The notes under the pieces are model-generated. The model saw nothing but the letters and a program-made list of their open reading frames with translations. It made no database searches and was not told the DNA's origin. From Micrococcales bacterium 73-13 (GTDB lineage Bacteria; Actinomycetota; Actinomycetes; Actinomycetales; Microbacteriaceae), in assembly GCA_001898855.1 (NCBI GenBank), contig MKVN01000032.1, positions 1-64,000 on the forward strand: 64,000 nt of DNA. Direction: 5' to 3'. The translations under genes and the position numbers were made by a program. Positions 41,045-50,383 of the stretch are shown here, in pieces. Numbering within the stretch: the first letter of the stretch is position 1; every line of letters starts with the position of its first letter.

Positions 41045-42370
41045 TCAGTACTCGTTGGCGATGAAAAGCTCCTGGGCGGGGAAGCGCGTGAGCACCTCGA
41101 TGCCGTAGTCGGTGACGACGACCTCCTCCTCGATCCGGGCGGCGGAGACGCCGTCCGTCGCCGGGCAGTAGGTCTCCATCGCGAACACCATGCCGGACCG
41201 GATCTCCACCGGGTCCTTGAAGGAGTTCAGGCGCGAGATGATCGGCCGCTCGTGCAGGCCGAGGCCCAGGCCGTGGGCGAACTGGAGGCCGAAGGCGGCG
41301 AGCTCGTTCGCGAAGCCGAAGTCCTCGGCACGAGGCAGCACCGCGGCGACCTGGTCCGAGCCGACGCCAGGACGGATCGCGTCGAGCGCCGCGTCCATCC
41401 ACTCCCGCGCCTGCTGGTACGCGTCGCGCTGCGGCTCGGTCGCCCAGCCGACCCCGAAGGTCCGGTAGTAGCAGGTCCGGTAGCCGTTGAACGAGTGGAT
41501 GATGTCGAAGAAGGCCTGGTCGCCCGGCCGGATGATGCGGTCGGTGAAGTTGTGCGGGTGCGGGTTGCAGCGCTCCCCGGAGATCGAGTTGACCGCCTCG
41601 ACCTGGTCCGACCCGTACTCGTAGAGCCGCGCGTTGGCGAGCGCGACGATCTCGTTCTCCCGCACGCCGGGCCTCAGCGCGTCGACGATGTCCTGGTAGA
41701 CGCCGTCGACCATCGCCGCCGCCTGGTTCAGCAGCATGATCTCGTCCTGGTTCTTGATCACCCGGGCGTCGAGCATCGGCTGCTGCGCGTCGGCGATCCG
41801 GATGCCCTGGCGCTCCAGCTCGAAGAGGAACGTCGGCTCCACGATGTCGATCCCGAGCGGCGCGTCGGAGACCCCCTGCTCCGTCAGCAGCGACTTGATC
41901 TCCGCGACCGCGTCGACCATCAGGCCGGCGCCGCCCTCCGGCGCCACGGCGCCCTTGAAGCCGAGGAAGCCGGGACGGTGGTGATCCTCCGGCATCCAGT
42001 CCGAGTAGAGCCTGTGGTGCCGCACCGCCGAGCCGAAGTCCCACAGGATCGGCGCCTGGCCGCGCATCAGCAGCGCGTAGCGGATCATCTTGTCGCCGAG
42101 CGCCCCGCCGATCCAGGTCTGCGTGACGTAGCGGATGTTGTAGAAGTCGAAGAGCAGGAACGCCCCGCACTCGCTCGCCTCGAGCGCCGCCTGCGCGCGC
42201 TCGAGGCGGTACCGGCGCAGCCGGTCGAAGTCGACGCGGTGCTCGTAGTCGACGCCGACCTGCCCGGGCGCGCCGAGCGGGCGCACCCCCGGCGGCCGCT
42301 GCGACGGCCGCTCGAACATCCGGCTCGGCTTGTGCGAGTGCCCGTGCCCGTGCCCGTGCCCCATGCTCAT
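41045..42370 (-). CDS. M24-fold protein (creatinase / Xaa-Pro peptidase / DddP-like)
   Basis: A 441-residue pita-bread-fold protein. The N-domain LLFDFYNIRYVTQTW resembles creatinase and the DMSP lyase DddP. The C-domain keeps FFDIIHSFNGY (Asp), HGLGLGLHE (His) and METYC and EEEVVV (Glu), but the second Asp of the usual SDxTRTF is lost: the segment reads TCYYRTFGV. With a metal ligand missing it may act like metal-free creatinase on a C-N, C-S or C-O bond rather than as a peptidase. The N-terminus is His-rich (GHGHGHGHSH), perhaps binding metal. The start overlaps the HIBADH3 stop (ATGA). Confidence 0.78.
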   Translation of the reverse strand: MSMGHGHGHGHSHKPSRMFERPSQRPPGVRPLGAPGQVGVDYEHRVDFDRLRRYRLERAQAALEASECGAFLLFDFYNIRYVTQTWIGGALGDKMIRYALLMRGQAPILWDFGSAVRHHRLYSDWMPEDHHRPGFLGFKGAVAPEGGAGLMVDAVAEIKSLLTEQGVSDAPLGIDIVEPTFLFELERQGIRIADAQQPMLDARVIKNQDEIMLLNQAAAMVDGVYQDIVDALRPGVRENEIVALANARLYEYGSDQVEAVNSISGERCNPHPHNFTDRIIRPGDQAFFDIIHSFNGYRTCYYRTFGVGWATEPQRDAYQQAREWMDAALDAIRPGVGSDQVAAVLPRAEDFGFANELAAFGLQFAHGLGLGLHERPIISRLNSFKDPVEIRSGMVFAMETYCPATDGVSAARIEEEVVVTDYGIEVLTRFPAQELFIANEY

Positions 42371-43302
42371 GCCTCCGGGGCGAGGCCGTCGTCGAGCTCG
42401 ACGTGCTCCGCCTCGATCGTCATGCCCGAGTGCCTCGCCCAGGTCATGATGAGCGAGGAGAAGTCCTGCTCGACGTTCCCGTCGCCGACCTCGCTCGCCA
42501 CCACCTGGCGGGTCGCCGAGGTGACCGGCATCACGACGCCGAGCTCGTGCGCCGCCTCGAGGCCGAGGTCGAGGTCCTTCAGCAGCAGCACGTTGGTGAA
42601 CGTGGCCTTGAAGTCGAGGTTCACCAGCGCGGGCGACTTGTACCTGGTGAACGGGGAGCCCATCACCGAGTCGTTGAAGAACCTCAGGAAGTCGCTGCGC
42701 CGGACGCCCGCCTTCTCGGCGAGCAGCGTGATCTCGATGAGGTTCTGGATCACGACGCCGAGCATGACGTTGTGCGCGATCTTGACGATGCGCGCGACCT
42801 CGCCCTCCCCGACGTAGGTGACGCCGCGCCCCCAGGTCGCCAGCATCGGCTCGACCTCGTCGAAGACCGCGCGCGGGCCGGACGCGGCGACGGTGAGCTT
42901 GCCGGCGGCGATCACCTTCGGGTTGCCGGAGACCGGGGTCGCCAGGAACCCGGCCCCCTTGGCCTCGACGACCGCGCGCATCCGGAGGCTGGTCTCGATG
43001 TCGACGGTCGAGGAGTCGGCGATGATCCGCGGCGTCGCCGTGCCGGTGAGCAGGCCGTGCTCGCCGATCAGCACCTCCTCCAGGTCCCGGCCGGCGGAGA
43101 CCATGATGAACACCACGTCGCGGCCGGCGAGCTCGACCGGGGTGTCGACGACGGTCGCGCCGGACTCGGTCAGCGGCTCCGCCTTGGATCGGGTGCGGTT
43201 GTACACGGCGACGTCATAGCCCGCGCGCAGCAGCCGCCTCGCGAGCTGGAAGCCCATGCGTCCGGCGCCGATCCAGCCGACGGTCGGGAGGTCGTTGGTC
43301 AT
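42367..43302 (-). CDS. 3-hydroxyisobutyrate-dehydrogenase-family protein 3
   Basis: A 311-residue beta-hydroxyacid dehydrogenase: WIGAGRMGFQLARRLL at the N-terminus, the loop ATPVSGNPKVIAAGK and catalytic Lys in IVKIAHNVMLG near residue 178. The loop SGNPK differs from SGGVK and SGGAA in the other two members, so the three probably use different acids. ATG 43302 follows AAAGGGA. It starts a two-gene unit with the M24 protein, and a LacI-type operator lies at 43335-43348. Confidence 0.86.
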   Translation of the reverse strand: MTNDLPTVGWIGAGRMGFQLARRLLRAGYDVAVYNRTRSKAEPLTESGATVVDTPVELAGRDVVFIMVSAGRDLEEVLIGEHGLLTGTATPRIIADSSTVDIETSLRMRAVVEAKGAGFLATPVSGNPKVIAAGKLTVAASGPRAVFDEVEPMLATWGRGVTYVGEGEVARIVKIAHNVMLGVVIQNLIEITLLAEKAGVRRSDFLRFFNDSVMGSPFTRYKSPALVNLDFKATFTNVLLLKDLDLGLEAAHELGVVMPVTSATRQVVASEVGDGNVEQDFSSLIMTWARHSGMTIEAEHVELDDGLAPEA

Positions 43303-43334
43303 GTGCTGATCCCTTTCTGGGTCCTGTCTGGTGC

Positions 43335-43348
43335 CACAATCGTTTGCG
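43335..43348. promoter_or_regulatory. LacI-type operator, imperfect copy
   Basis: CACAATCGTTTGCG differs at two positions from the perfect palindrome CGCAATCGATTGCG at 45523. It lies 33 bases before the HIBADH3 start, where a repressor would block the promoter. Confidence 0.5.
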
Positions 43349-43386
43349 GTCCGGGCTCGGCGACGGCGCCGCCGGCCCGCGGCCCG

Positions 43387-43854
43387 TCAGTCCGCCGGCA
43401 CCGCCGCGATGGCCTGGATCTCCAGGCGGAGCCGGTGGTCGGTCGCCAGCCGCTTCACCTCGACCGTCGAGCTGGTCGGGATGTGCCCGCCGAACCACTC
43501 GCCCTGGACGCGGTTGACGACGTTCTGGTCCTCCTCGACGTTCGTGAAGAACCGGATGAGGTTGACCACGTCGCTGCGCCGCGCCCCGGCGGCCCGCAGC
43601 GCGAGGTCGAGGTGCTCGAACAGGTTCGCCACCTGGCCCTCGATGTCGCGCGGCACCGCGTCGAACACCTCGGCGACGTGCGGATGGTCGTGGTAGACCG
43701 GCGCACCGGTCACCCCGCTGATGAAGACGAGCCGCGCGCCGGAGACGGTGCGGATCGCTGGCACGAAGGGGCTCACGATCGCCTCGTCGTAGCCCTCGTG
43801 GTGGATGACCTCGGAGGCGCCGCTCTCGACGGCGCGCGGGGCGGGGATGGTCAC
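43387..43854 (-). CDS. RidA-family protein 2
   Basis: A 155-residue RidA-like protein with LVFISGVTGAPVYHD, QVANLFEHLDLALRAAGAR and VVNLIRFFTNVEED, then TSSTVEVKRLA where RidA has its R-x-x-V segment. It is longer than RidA1, with an N-terminal extension. The GTG start overlaps the YtcJ-like amidohydrolase stop (GTGA). Together they suggest hydrolysis of an amide or imine and clearance of a reactive enamine (inference). Confidence 0.82.
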   Translation of the reverse strand: MTIPAPRAVESGASEVIHHEGYDEAIVSPFVPAIRTVSGARLVFISGVTGAPVYHDHPHVAEVFDAVPRDIEGQVANLFEHLDLALRAAGARRSDVVNLIRFFTNVEEDQNVVNRVQGEWFGGHIPTSSTVEVKRLATDHRLRLEIQAIAAVPAD

Positions 43855-45500
43855 GGCTGCTCCTCCTCGAATGCCGGCGCGGCCCAGGTGACCGCGCCGC
43901 CGGTGATCGTCAGGTCGCTGCGGATCCCGGCCAGCTCCTCCTCGGAGCAGTCGAGAGGATCGAGCGAGGGGACCATGAGGTCGGCGAGGTAGCCGGGCAG
44001 CAGCCGGCCGCGCCGGTCCTCGGCGCCGGTGAACCACGCCGCGTCGGCGGTGTAGCCGCGCAGCGCCTGCTCGCGGGTCATCAGGTGCTCCGCCGCGCGC
44101 ACGCCTCCGCCGTCGATCGACCGCCCGGTCACGAACCACGCGATCGACGCCCACGGCGAGTACCAGTTCGCGCGGGTCGCGTCCGAGCCGAGCCCGATCG
44201 GGATGCCGCGCTCTCGCAGCGCCGCGATCGGCTGCGCGTTCGCGGTCGCCTCGGCGCCCCAGTGCTCGACGTAGTCGCCGCCCTTGAGCAGGTGCCGGTC
44301 CTGGACGAGCACGCCGAGGCCGAGCGCCGCCATCCGGTCGAGGCTCCGCGGCGTCGCCGCGTCGGCGTGCACGATCGACCAGCGCCGGCCGCGCACCAGA
44401 CCGGTCTCCGCCTCGACCGCCTCCCAGGCGTCCAGGATGCGCGACAGCGTCGAGTCGAGCACCGCGTGCATGGACATCCGCCAGCCGCGCCGGGCGCAGG
44501 TGCGGCTGATCTCGACGAGCTCGGAGAGGGCGGTCTCGTCGATCTCGAGCTCCGAGAAGCCCTCCATGTCGTGGCATCCCAGGTGCACCACCTCGCCGAC
44601 GCCGGAGACGCGCAGGCGGTCGTCGCCGAAGCCGGCCTGCATGAACTCCGTGTAGTCCGCGTAGTTCCCGACCTCGCCGCCGCGATCCCAGGCGGAGATG
44701 AACAGCCGAAAGCGCAGCGGCAGCTCGTCGCGGCGCCACAGGTCGAAGAGCGGGTCGTAGTCGCTCGGGCGGATCAGCAGCCCGCCCCCGTCGTGCACCG
44801 AGGTGAGCCCGGCGCGGGCGAACTCGCGGATCATCTCCAGCGTGCCCTCCGCGGCGACCTCGCGGGACACCGCGAGCGCCTTCCCGGTCGGCACCGCGAA
44901 GGCGCCGACGCCGAGCAGCACGCCGGTCGGGACGCCGTCGGCGTCGCGCTCGAGCCGGCCGCGCGGCGGGTCCTCGGCGTCCGCGCCGGACCAGCCGCAG
45001 GCGGCGAGCCCGGCCGCGTTCAGGAAGCCGGAGTCGTAGGTCTCCTGGACGTAGACCGGGTGCTCCGGCGCGGCGGCGGTGAGCTCCGCGGGCGTCGGCG
45101 GCCGGCCCTCGGCGAACTGGCGGCGATGCCAGCCGCCGATCACCGGGATCCAGCTCCCGGCCGGGAGCCGAGCGGCGCGGTCCGCGATCGTCCGCAGCGC
45201 CTCGGCGACGGAGCGCACGCCCTCCCAGTGCAGCGAGACGGACCAGCTCACCCCCGCGCGCACGGCATGGATGTGCGAGTCGATCAGGCCGGGGAGGGCG
45301 CGCCGGCCGCCGAGGTCGATGACCCGGCGGGCGAGCGGGGCGAGCTCGGCGAGCTCCTCGTCGGTGCCGACCGCGTGGACCTCACCCGCGGCGATGGCGA
45401 TCGCCTCGACCTCGGCGGGGCCCTGCCCGGGATCCGCGAACGTCGAGATCCGCCCGCCGGTGACGAGCAGGTCGAGGATGCGGGTGTTCGGGGGAGTCAT
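43851..45500 (-). CDS. YtcJ-like amidohydrolase (amidohydrolase_3)
   Basis: A 549-residue metal hydrolase of the YtcJ / N-substituted-formamide deformylase type: LIDSHIHAVRAGVSWSVSL near residue 77, VYVQETYDSGFLN, SVHDGGG, CHDMEG and the late metal-ligand region LGSDATRANWYSPW. The length is as expected. It probably cleaves an amide, carbamate or imide. It is the first gene after the LacI operator (45523-45536) and is translationally coupled to RidA2. The start is ATG 45500; the ribosome site is weak. Confidence 0.85.
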   Translation of the reverse strand: MTPPNTRILDLLVTGGRISTFADPGQGPAEVEAIAIAAGEVHAVGTDEELAELAPLARRVIDLGGRRALPGLIDSHIHAVRAGVSWSVSLHWEGVRSVAEALRTIADRAARLPAGSWIPVIGGWHRRQFAEGRPPTPAELTAAAPEHPVYVQETYDSGFLNAAGLAACGWSGADAEDPPRGRLERDADGVPTGVLLGVGAFAVPTGKALAVSREVAAEGTLEMIREFARAGLTSVHDGGGLLIRPSDYDPLFDLWRRDELPLRFRLFISAWDRGGEVGNYADYTEFMQAGFGDDRLRVSGVGEVVHLGCHDMEGFSELEIDETALSELVEISRTCARRGWRMSMHAVLDSTLSRILDAWEAVEAETGLVRGRRWSIVHADAATPRSLDRMAALGLGVLVQDRHLLKGGDYVEHWGAEATANAQPIAALRERGIPIGLGSDATRANWYSPWASIAWFVTGRSIDGGGVRAAEHLMTREQALRGYTADAAWFTGAEDRRGRLLPGYLADLMVPSLDPLDCSEEELAGIRSDLTITGGAVTWAAPAFEEEQP

Positions 45501-45522
45501 GGCGTGTCCGATGACTCAGCAT

Positions 45523-45536
45523 CGCAATCGATTGCG
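45523..45536. promoter_or_regulatory. LacI-type operator, perfect palindrome
   Basis: CGCAATC-GATTGCG is a perfect 14-bp palindrome with the central CG-type dyad typical of LacI/GalR proteins. It lies 23 bases before the YtcJ-like amidohydrolase start and downstream of the lacI-type gene on the same strand. Confidence 0.65.
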
Positions 45537-45615
45537 GTGTCTGTCAAGCGGTTCCTCGCCGGAACCGCCCGGCGGGTGCGCGGGCGCCGCGACCGGGCTC
45601 GATCGCGGCTCGGGC

Positions 45616-46653
45616 TCAGCGGGCCGCGGCGGGACCGGTCGAGCCGCGCACGATCAGCGAGGTCGGCAGCAGCAGCGTCGTCGGCTCCTGCTCGCCGGAG
45701 GCGATGCCCTCGAGCAGGACCCGCGCGGCCTCCATCCCGAGCTCGTGGGTCGGCACCCGCACCGTCGTCAACGGGGGCCAGAAGTCCTCCGCGAAGGTGA
45801 TGTCGTTGAAACCGACTACCGAGACGTCGCCGGGACAGGTCAGCCCGTGGTCGCGCAGCGAGCGGAGCACGCCGAGCGCGATGAGGTCGTTGCCCGCGAC
45901 CACCGCGGTGGGGCGCCGACCGCCCTCGGTGATGACGCGGTCCATCCGGCGCTGTCCGGCCTCGACCGTCAGCGCCTCCGCCTCGACGACCCTCGCGCGG
46001 GCGCGCGGGATGGACCGGCAGGCCTCGACGAACGCGCTCGACCTCGTCGCGCTGGTCGACAGCTCGAGCGGGCCGGCGATGTGGACCAGGTCGCGGTGCC
46101 CCAGCTGCGCCAGGTGCGCGACCGCGGCGGCGACGCCGCTCGCGTCGTTGCCGGCGACCAGCGGGTAGAGCGCCGAGCCCGCGTCCCGGTTCAGCATCAC
46201 CGCCTTGGCCCCGACGGCGTGCGCCTCGGCGAGCGCCGACTGGTGGTCCTTGACGCCGGAGGCGATGATGAGCCCGTCGACCCGCCGCCCGAGCAGCGAC
46301 GCGACGACGGCGCGCTCGATGGCCTCCGAGCTGTCGGTGTTCGCGAGCAGCACCGTGTAGCCGCGCGGCTGCAGGAAGTGCTCGATGCCGCGGACGATCG
46401 GCGGGAAGAACGGGTTGGTGAGGTCCGGGATGACGACGCCGATCGCCATCGAGCTGCTCGTGCGCAGCCCGCGCGCCATGGCGTTCGCGACGTAGCCGAG
46501 CTCGGCGGCCACCCGCTCCACCCGTTCCACGGTCGCGGCGCTCACCTGGTGGCGGGTCGCCGCGTTCAGCGCGCGGGAGACGGTCGCCTTGTGCACGTTC
46601 GCCAGCCGCGCGACGTCGTCGATCGTCGCGCGGCGGGTCCCCTCCACCGACAT
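45616..46653 (-). CDS. LacI-family transcriptional regulator
   Basis: A 345-residue regulator with an N-terminal LacI helix-turn-helix (ATIDDVARLANVHKATVSRA, residues 9-28), hinge region VANAMARGLRTSSS and a periplasmic-binding-like effector domain (VVIPDLTNPFFPPIVRGIE, then VVAGNDLIALGVLR). Perfect and imperfect CGCAATCGATTGCG sites precede the two adjacent units, so it most likely represses 45500-41045. The inducer is unknown. It marks the end of the catabolic island; the next gene, rlmB, is core. Confidence 0.9.
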   Translation of the reverse strand: MSVEGTRRATIDDVARLANVHKATVSRALNAATRHQVSAATVERVERVAAELGYVANAMARGLRTSSSMAIGVVIPDLTNPFFPPIVRGIEHFLQPRGYTVLLANTDSSEAIERAVVASLLGRRVDGLIIASGVKDHQSALAEAHAVGAKAVMLNRDAGSALYPLVAGNDASGVAAAVAHLAQLGHRDLVHIAGPLELSTSATRSSAFVEACRSIPRARARVVEAEALTVEAGQRRMDRVITEGGRRPTAVVAGNDLIALGVLRSLRDHGLTCPGDVSVVGFNDITFAEDFWPPLTTVRVPTHELGMEAARVLLEGIASGEQEPTTLLLPTSLIVRGSTGPAAAR

Positions 46654-46698
46654 CGTCCGACCCTTCGTCCCGCGCCCGCTCGCGCCCGGCGCACCCCG

Positions 46699-47763
46699 CT
46701 AGGAACGAGATCGTAGCCGGGCGACCTCGTAGAGCGCGACGCTCGCCGCGATCCCCGCGTTCAGCGACTCGGTCGCCGAGCTGATCGGGATGGCGACGAT
46801 CGCGTCGCACGCCTCGGTCACGATCCGGGAGAGGCCCTTGCCCTCGCTGCCGACGACGATCGCCAGCGGCTGCTCGGCGAGGGCGAGCTCCGGCAGGGCG
46901 ACGTCGCCGTCGCCGTCCAGGCCGAGCACGAGGACGCCCCTGGCCTTCAGCGCCGCCAGCGTCTGCGCGAGGTTCGAGGCCATCGCCACCGGGATCCGGG
47001 CCGCCGCGCCGGCGGATGTCTTCCATGCCGCCGCGGTCATGCCGGCGGCTCGGCGCTGCGGCACGATCACGCCCTGGCCCCCGAAGGCGGCGGTCGAGCG
47101 GACGATCGCGCCGAGGTTGCGCGGATCGGTGACGCCGTCGAGCGCGACCAGCAGCGGCGTCCCGCCGCGCGCCTCGATCGAGTCGAGCAGCTCGAGCGGG
47201 TGGACGTACTGGTAGGGCGGCACCTTGAGGGCGACGCCCTGGTGCACCGTGCCGGCGTCGGTCATCCGGTCGAGCTCCTGGCGGGTCACCTCGACGATCG
47301 GCAGGTTCCGGCCGTTCGCGCTCGCGATGATCTGCTTGACGCGGTCGTCGAACTCGATGCGCTGCGCGAGATACAGGGTGTGCGCCGGGATCCGCGCGGC
47401 GAAGGCCTCGAGCACCGAGTTGCGCCCGGTGACGAGCTCCGCCTCGGCCTGCGCCTTCGGGGGGCGGCGCCGGGCCTGCTCCCGCTCCGCGAACGCGCGC
47501 TCGGCGATCGACGCGTCGGCCGCGCCGCCCTGGCCGGGCGCCGCGCGGCCCGAGCGCGGCGAGGCCCCTCGGCCGACCGCGCGGCCGACCGCCTGGGCGT
47601 TCCGATCGGCGGCGGCCTTGCGCTTCCCGGCCACGTGGTACGAGCGGTCCTCCGCCTTCGGGGTGGGCCCGCGGCCCTCGAGCGCCTGCCGGCCCTGGCC
47701 GCCGGAGCCGACCTTCGGCGTCTTCTTCTTCCGGGAGGCGCCCGGGCGCCCTGGCTTCGTCAT
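46699..47763 (-). CDS. rlmB: 23S rRNA 2'-O-methyltransferase RlmB (SpoU/TrmH family)
   Basis: A 354-residue SPOUT methyltransferase that methylates the 2'-O of G2251 (E. coli numbering) in 23S rRNA. The first 110 residues are a basic, low-complexity extension found in actinobacterial members. The SpoU substrate-binding domain starts at [12 protein letters not shown]. The trefoil-knot motifs are [31 protein letters not shown] and [22 protein letters not shown]. The start overlaps the cysS stop by ATGA, the order conserved in related genomes. Confidence 0.93.
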   Translation of the reverse strand: MTKPGRPGASRKKKTPKVGSGGQGRQALEGRGPTPKAEDRSYHVAGKRKAAADRNAQAVGRAVGRGASPRSGRAAPGQGGAADASIAERAFAEREQARRRPPKAQAEAELVTGRNSVLEAFAARIPAHTLYLAQRIEFDDRVKQIIASANGRNLPIVEVTRQELDRMTDAGTVHQGVALKVPPYQYVHPLELLDSIEARGGTPLLVALDGVTDPRNLGAIVRSTAAFGGQGVIVPQRRAAGMTAAAWKTSAGAAARIPVAMASNLAQTLAALKARGVLVLGLDGDGDVALPELALAEQPLAIVVGSEGKGLSRIVTEACDAIVAIPISSATESLNAGIAASVALYEVARLRSRS

Positions 47764-49169
47764 GACAGGCTCCAATGGGTCGCGTCCGGACCGTCCTCGA
47801 TCGCGATGCCGGCGGCGGCGAGCGCGGCGCGGACCTCGTCGGCGGTCCGATAGTCCTGCTGCGCCCGCGCGGCCGCGCGGCGCTCGAGCATCCCCTCGAC
47901 GAGCACGCCGAGCGCCGCGGTCGCCGCGTCGTCGGTCCGCGCACCGCCGAGGTCGAGGCCGAGCACGCCGGTCATCGCCGCGACCTCGGCTCGCGACCGC
48001 GCGGCCGCGGCGAGGTCGCCCGCGTCGAGCGCGGCGTTGCCGGCCCGCACCGTCTCGTGCAGCACGGCGAGCGCCTGCGGGACGCCGAGGTCGTCGTCCA
48101 TCGCCGCGGCGAACACCTCCGGCACCTCGAGCGCGGCCGGAGCGGCCGGCGCGGCGACGGCGAGCGCGCGGCCGGAGCGCAGCAGGAAGGACTCGATGCG
48201 CTCGACGGCGGCCGCGGCCTCCGCGAGCGAGCCGTCGTGCAAGTCGATCGTCGAGCGGTAGTGCGCGGCGGCGAGCAGGTATCGGACCACCGCCGGCTCC
48301 GCCTGGGCGAGCACGTCGTGGGCGAAGACCGAGTTCCCGAGCGACTTCGACATCTTCTGGCCGTCGACGGTCACCAGGCCGTTGTGCAGCCAGTGCCGCG
48401 CGAAGCCGTCGCCCGCGGCGCGGGACTGGGCGAGCTCGTTCTCGTGGTGCGGGAAGCGCAGGTCGAGCCCGCCGCCGTGGATGTCGAAGGCCCCGCCGAG
48501 GTAGCGGCGGCTCATCGCGGAGCACTCCAGGTGCCATCCGGGCCGGCCGGCGCCCCACGGCGAGGGCCAGCTCGCGCTCGCCGGCTCGGAGGGCTTGCGG
48601 CCCTTCCAGAGGGCGAAGTCGCGGGGGTCGCGCTTGCCGCGCGGGTCGGCGTCCTCGGCGTCCTGCATGTCCTCCCGGCGCTGCCCGGTGAGCTCGCCGT
48701 ACGGCGCCCAGGACCCGGTGTCGAAGTACACGTCGCCCGAGCCGTCCGCGGCGGGATAGGCGTGGCCGCGCTCGATCAGCGTCGCGGTCAGCGAGAGCAT
48801 CTCGCCGATGCTCGCGGTCGCTCGCGGCTCATAGGTCGGGGGGAGGATGCCGATCGCGGCATATGCGCGGGAGAACTCGAGCTCGACGCGGTAGGCGAGC
48901 GCCCACCACCGCTCGGGGTCGCCGGCGGCCTCGGCCGCGACGAGGATCTTGTCGTCGATGTCGGTGACGTTGCGCACCAGCGTCACCTCGTAGCCGCGGT
49001 GCGCGAGCCAGCGCCGCCACAGGTCGTAGACGAGCGCGGAGCGCAGGTGGCCGACGTGCGGCGAGGACTGCACGGTCGGCCCGCAGACGTAGATGCCGAC
49101 CCGGCCGGGCACGCGGGGCGCGAGGTCGACGACCTCGCGCGCCTTCGTGTCGTAGAGTCGCACACCCAC
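47760..49169 (-). CDS. cysS: Cysteinyl-tRNA synthetase
   Basis: A 469-residue class I synthetase that charges tRNA-Cys. The HIGH motif is [10 protein letters not shown] near residue 36, the zinc site begins at [15 protein letters not shown] and HHENELAQS are the typical zinc/active-site segments, and KMSKS is present as [11 protein letters not shown] near residue 270. GTG 49169 lacks a ribosome site but has TAGCCT exactly six bases upstream, suggesting leaderless mRNA. It lies between ispDF and rlmB. Confidence 0.95.
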   Translation of the reverse strand: MGVRLYDTKAREVVDLAPRVPGRVGIYVCGPTVQSSPHVGHLRSALVYDLWRRWLAHRGYEVTLVRNVTDIDDKILVAAEAAGDPERWWALAYRVELEFSRAYAAIGILPPTYEPRATASIGEMLSLTATLIERGHAYPAADGSGDVYFDTGSWAPYGELTGQRREDMQDAEDADPRGKRDPRDFALWKGRKPSEPASASWPSPWGAGRPGWHLECSAMSRRYLGGAFDIHGGGLDLRFPHHENELAQSRAAGDGFARHWLHNGLVTVDGQKMSKSLGNSVFAHDVLAQAEPAVVRYLLAAAHYRSTIDLHDGSLAEAAAAVERIESFLLRSGRALAVAAPAAPAALEVPEVFAAAMDDDLGVPQALAVLHETVRAGNAALDAGDLAAAARSRAEVAAMTGVLGLDLGGARTDDAATAALGVLVEGMLERRAAARAQQDYRTADEVRAALAAAGIAIEDGPDATHWSLS

Positions 49170-49175
49170 CAGCCA

Positions 49176-49181
49176 AGGCTA
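49176..49181 (-). promoter_or_regulatory. Leaderless -10 of cysS
   Basis: TAGCCT on the minus strand, six bases before the GTG start. Confidence 0.5.
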
Positions 49182-49191
49182 CCGGCCGCGA

Positions 49192-50349
49192 TCAGGCGCG
49201 GGCGAGCAGCGCGGTGGCGACGGCGGCGACGCCGCGACCCTCGCCGGTGAGGCCGAGCCCGTCGCTCGTGGTGCCGGAGACGGTGACCGGCGCGCCGACG
49301 AGCGCGGAGAGCACCGCCTCGATCTCGGCCCGGCGGGGGCCGATCCGCGGCGCGTTCGCGATGACCTCGACCGAGGCGCCGAGCACCCGCCACCCCTCGC
49401 CGGCGAGCAGCGCGACGGCCTCGCGGACGAACGTCGCGCCCGAGGCGCCCGCGTACCGCGGGTCCTCGGTGCCGAACCGCGAGCCGATGTCCCCCAGGCC
49501 GGCGGCGGACAGCAGCGCGTCGACCAGGGCGTGGCAGGCGACGTCGCCGTCGCTGTGGCCGGCGAGCCCCGCGGGCGCGTCCGGCCAGGGCACCCCGCCG
49601 AGCCAGAGCGGCGTCCCCGGCTCGAGCGCGTGCGCGTCGACGCCGACGCCGGTGCGCTGCGCGCCGCCGAGGATCTCGGTCGCGCGCGACAGGTCGACCG
49701 GCGTCGTGATCTTGAACGCGAGCGCCTCCCCCGGCACGAGGCGGACGGGGTGGCCGATCGCCGCGACCAGGGCCGCGTCGTCCGTCTCGACGCGCTCGGC
49801 CGCCGCGTAGGCGCGCTCGAGCACCCCGCGCGGGAAGCCCTGCGGCGTCTGCGCCGCCGCGAGCCCGGTGCGGTCCACGGTGCCGTCGATCGCGCCGTCG
49901 GGAGCGACCCGCTTCAGGCTGTCGGCGACCGCGAGGCCCGGGACGACGCCCTCGCCGTGCTCGCGCACCGCCTCGACCACGCGGTCGAAGAGCGCGCTCG
50001 GCGTCAGCGCCCGGGCCGCGTCGTGCACGAGCACGATGCGCACCGGCGCCGACAGCGCGGCGAGGCCGCGCGCGACCGAGTCCTGCCGGGTCGGACCACC
50101 GGGGACGACGGTCGCGCCCGGGGCGGCCGCCCGCGCCGCCGCGAGATGCGACTCGGGTGCGACGACGACGACCTCGACGGGCGTGCGCATGCCCGCGACG
50201 CCGGCGAGCGCGTGCTCGAGGACGATGCGATCGCGCAGCGGCGCGAAGGCCTTCGGCTCGGGGCGGCCGAGCCGGCTGCCGGAGCCCGCGGCGACGACGA
50301 TCACGGCGACCTCGGGGGCCGCCGTCCGTCCCGCCCGCGGCTCGCTCAG
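49192..50349 (-). CDS. ispDF: Bifunctional IspD-IspF of the MEP isoprenoid pathway
   Basis: A fused enzyme of about 385 residues. The N-terminal half is IspD (2-C-methyl-D-erythritol 4-phosphate cytidylyltransferase: [27 protein letters not shown]). The C-terminal half is IspF (2,4-cyclodiphosphate synthase: [36 protein letters not shown]). The two catalyse steps 3 and 5 of the pathway. The start is unusual: GGAGG stands six bases before a CTG at 50349, giving [21 protein letters not shown]; the first ordinary start, GTG 50304, would begin MIVVAAGSG and also has GAGG five bases upstream. It lies 34 bases after carD. Confidence 0.93.
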   Translation of the reverse strand: MSEPRAGRTAAPEVAVIVVAAGSGSRLGRPEPKAFAPLRDRIVLEHALAGVAGMRTPVEVVVVAPESHLAAARAAAPGATVVPGGPTRQDSVARGLAALSAPVRIVLVHDAARALTPSALFDRVVEAVREHGEGVVPGLAVADSLKRVAPDGAIDGTVDRTGLAAAQTPQGFPRGVLERAYAAAERVETDDAALVAAIGHPVRLVPGEALAFKITTPVDLSRATEILGGAQRTGVGVDAHALEPGTPLWLGGVPWPDAPAGLAGHSDGDVACHALVDALLSAAGLGDIGSRFGTEDPRYAGASGATFVREAVALLAGEGWRVLGASVEVIANAPRIGPRRAEIEAVLSALVGAPVTVSGTTSDGLGLTGEGRGVAAVATALLARA

Positions 50350-50383
50350 GGATCGCCTCCGCTCGCCAGGGGACCCGGCGGGG

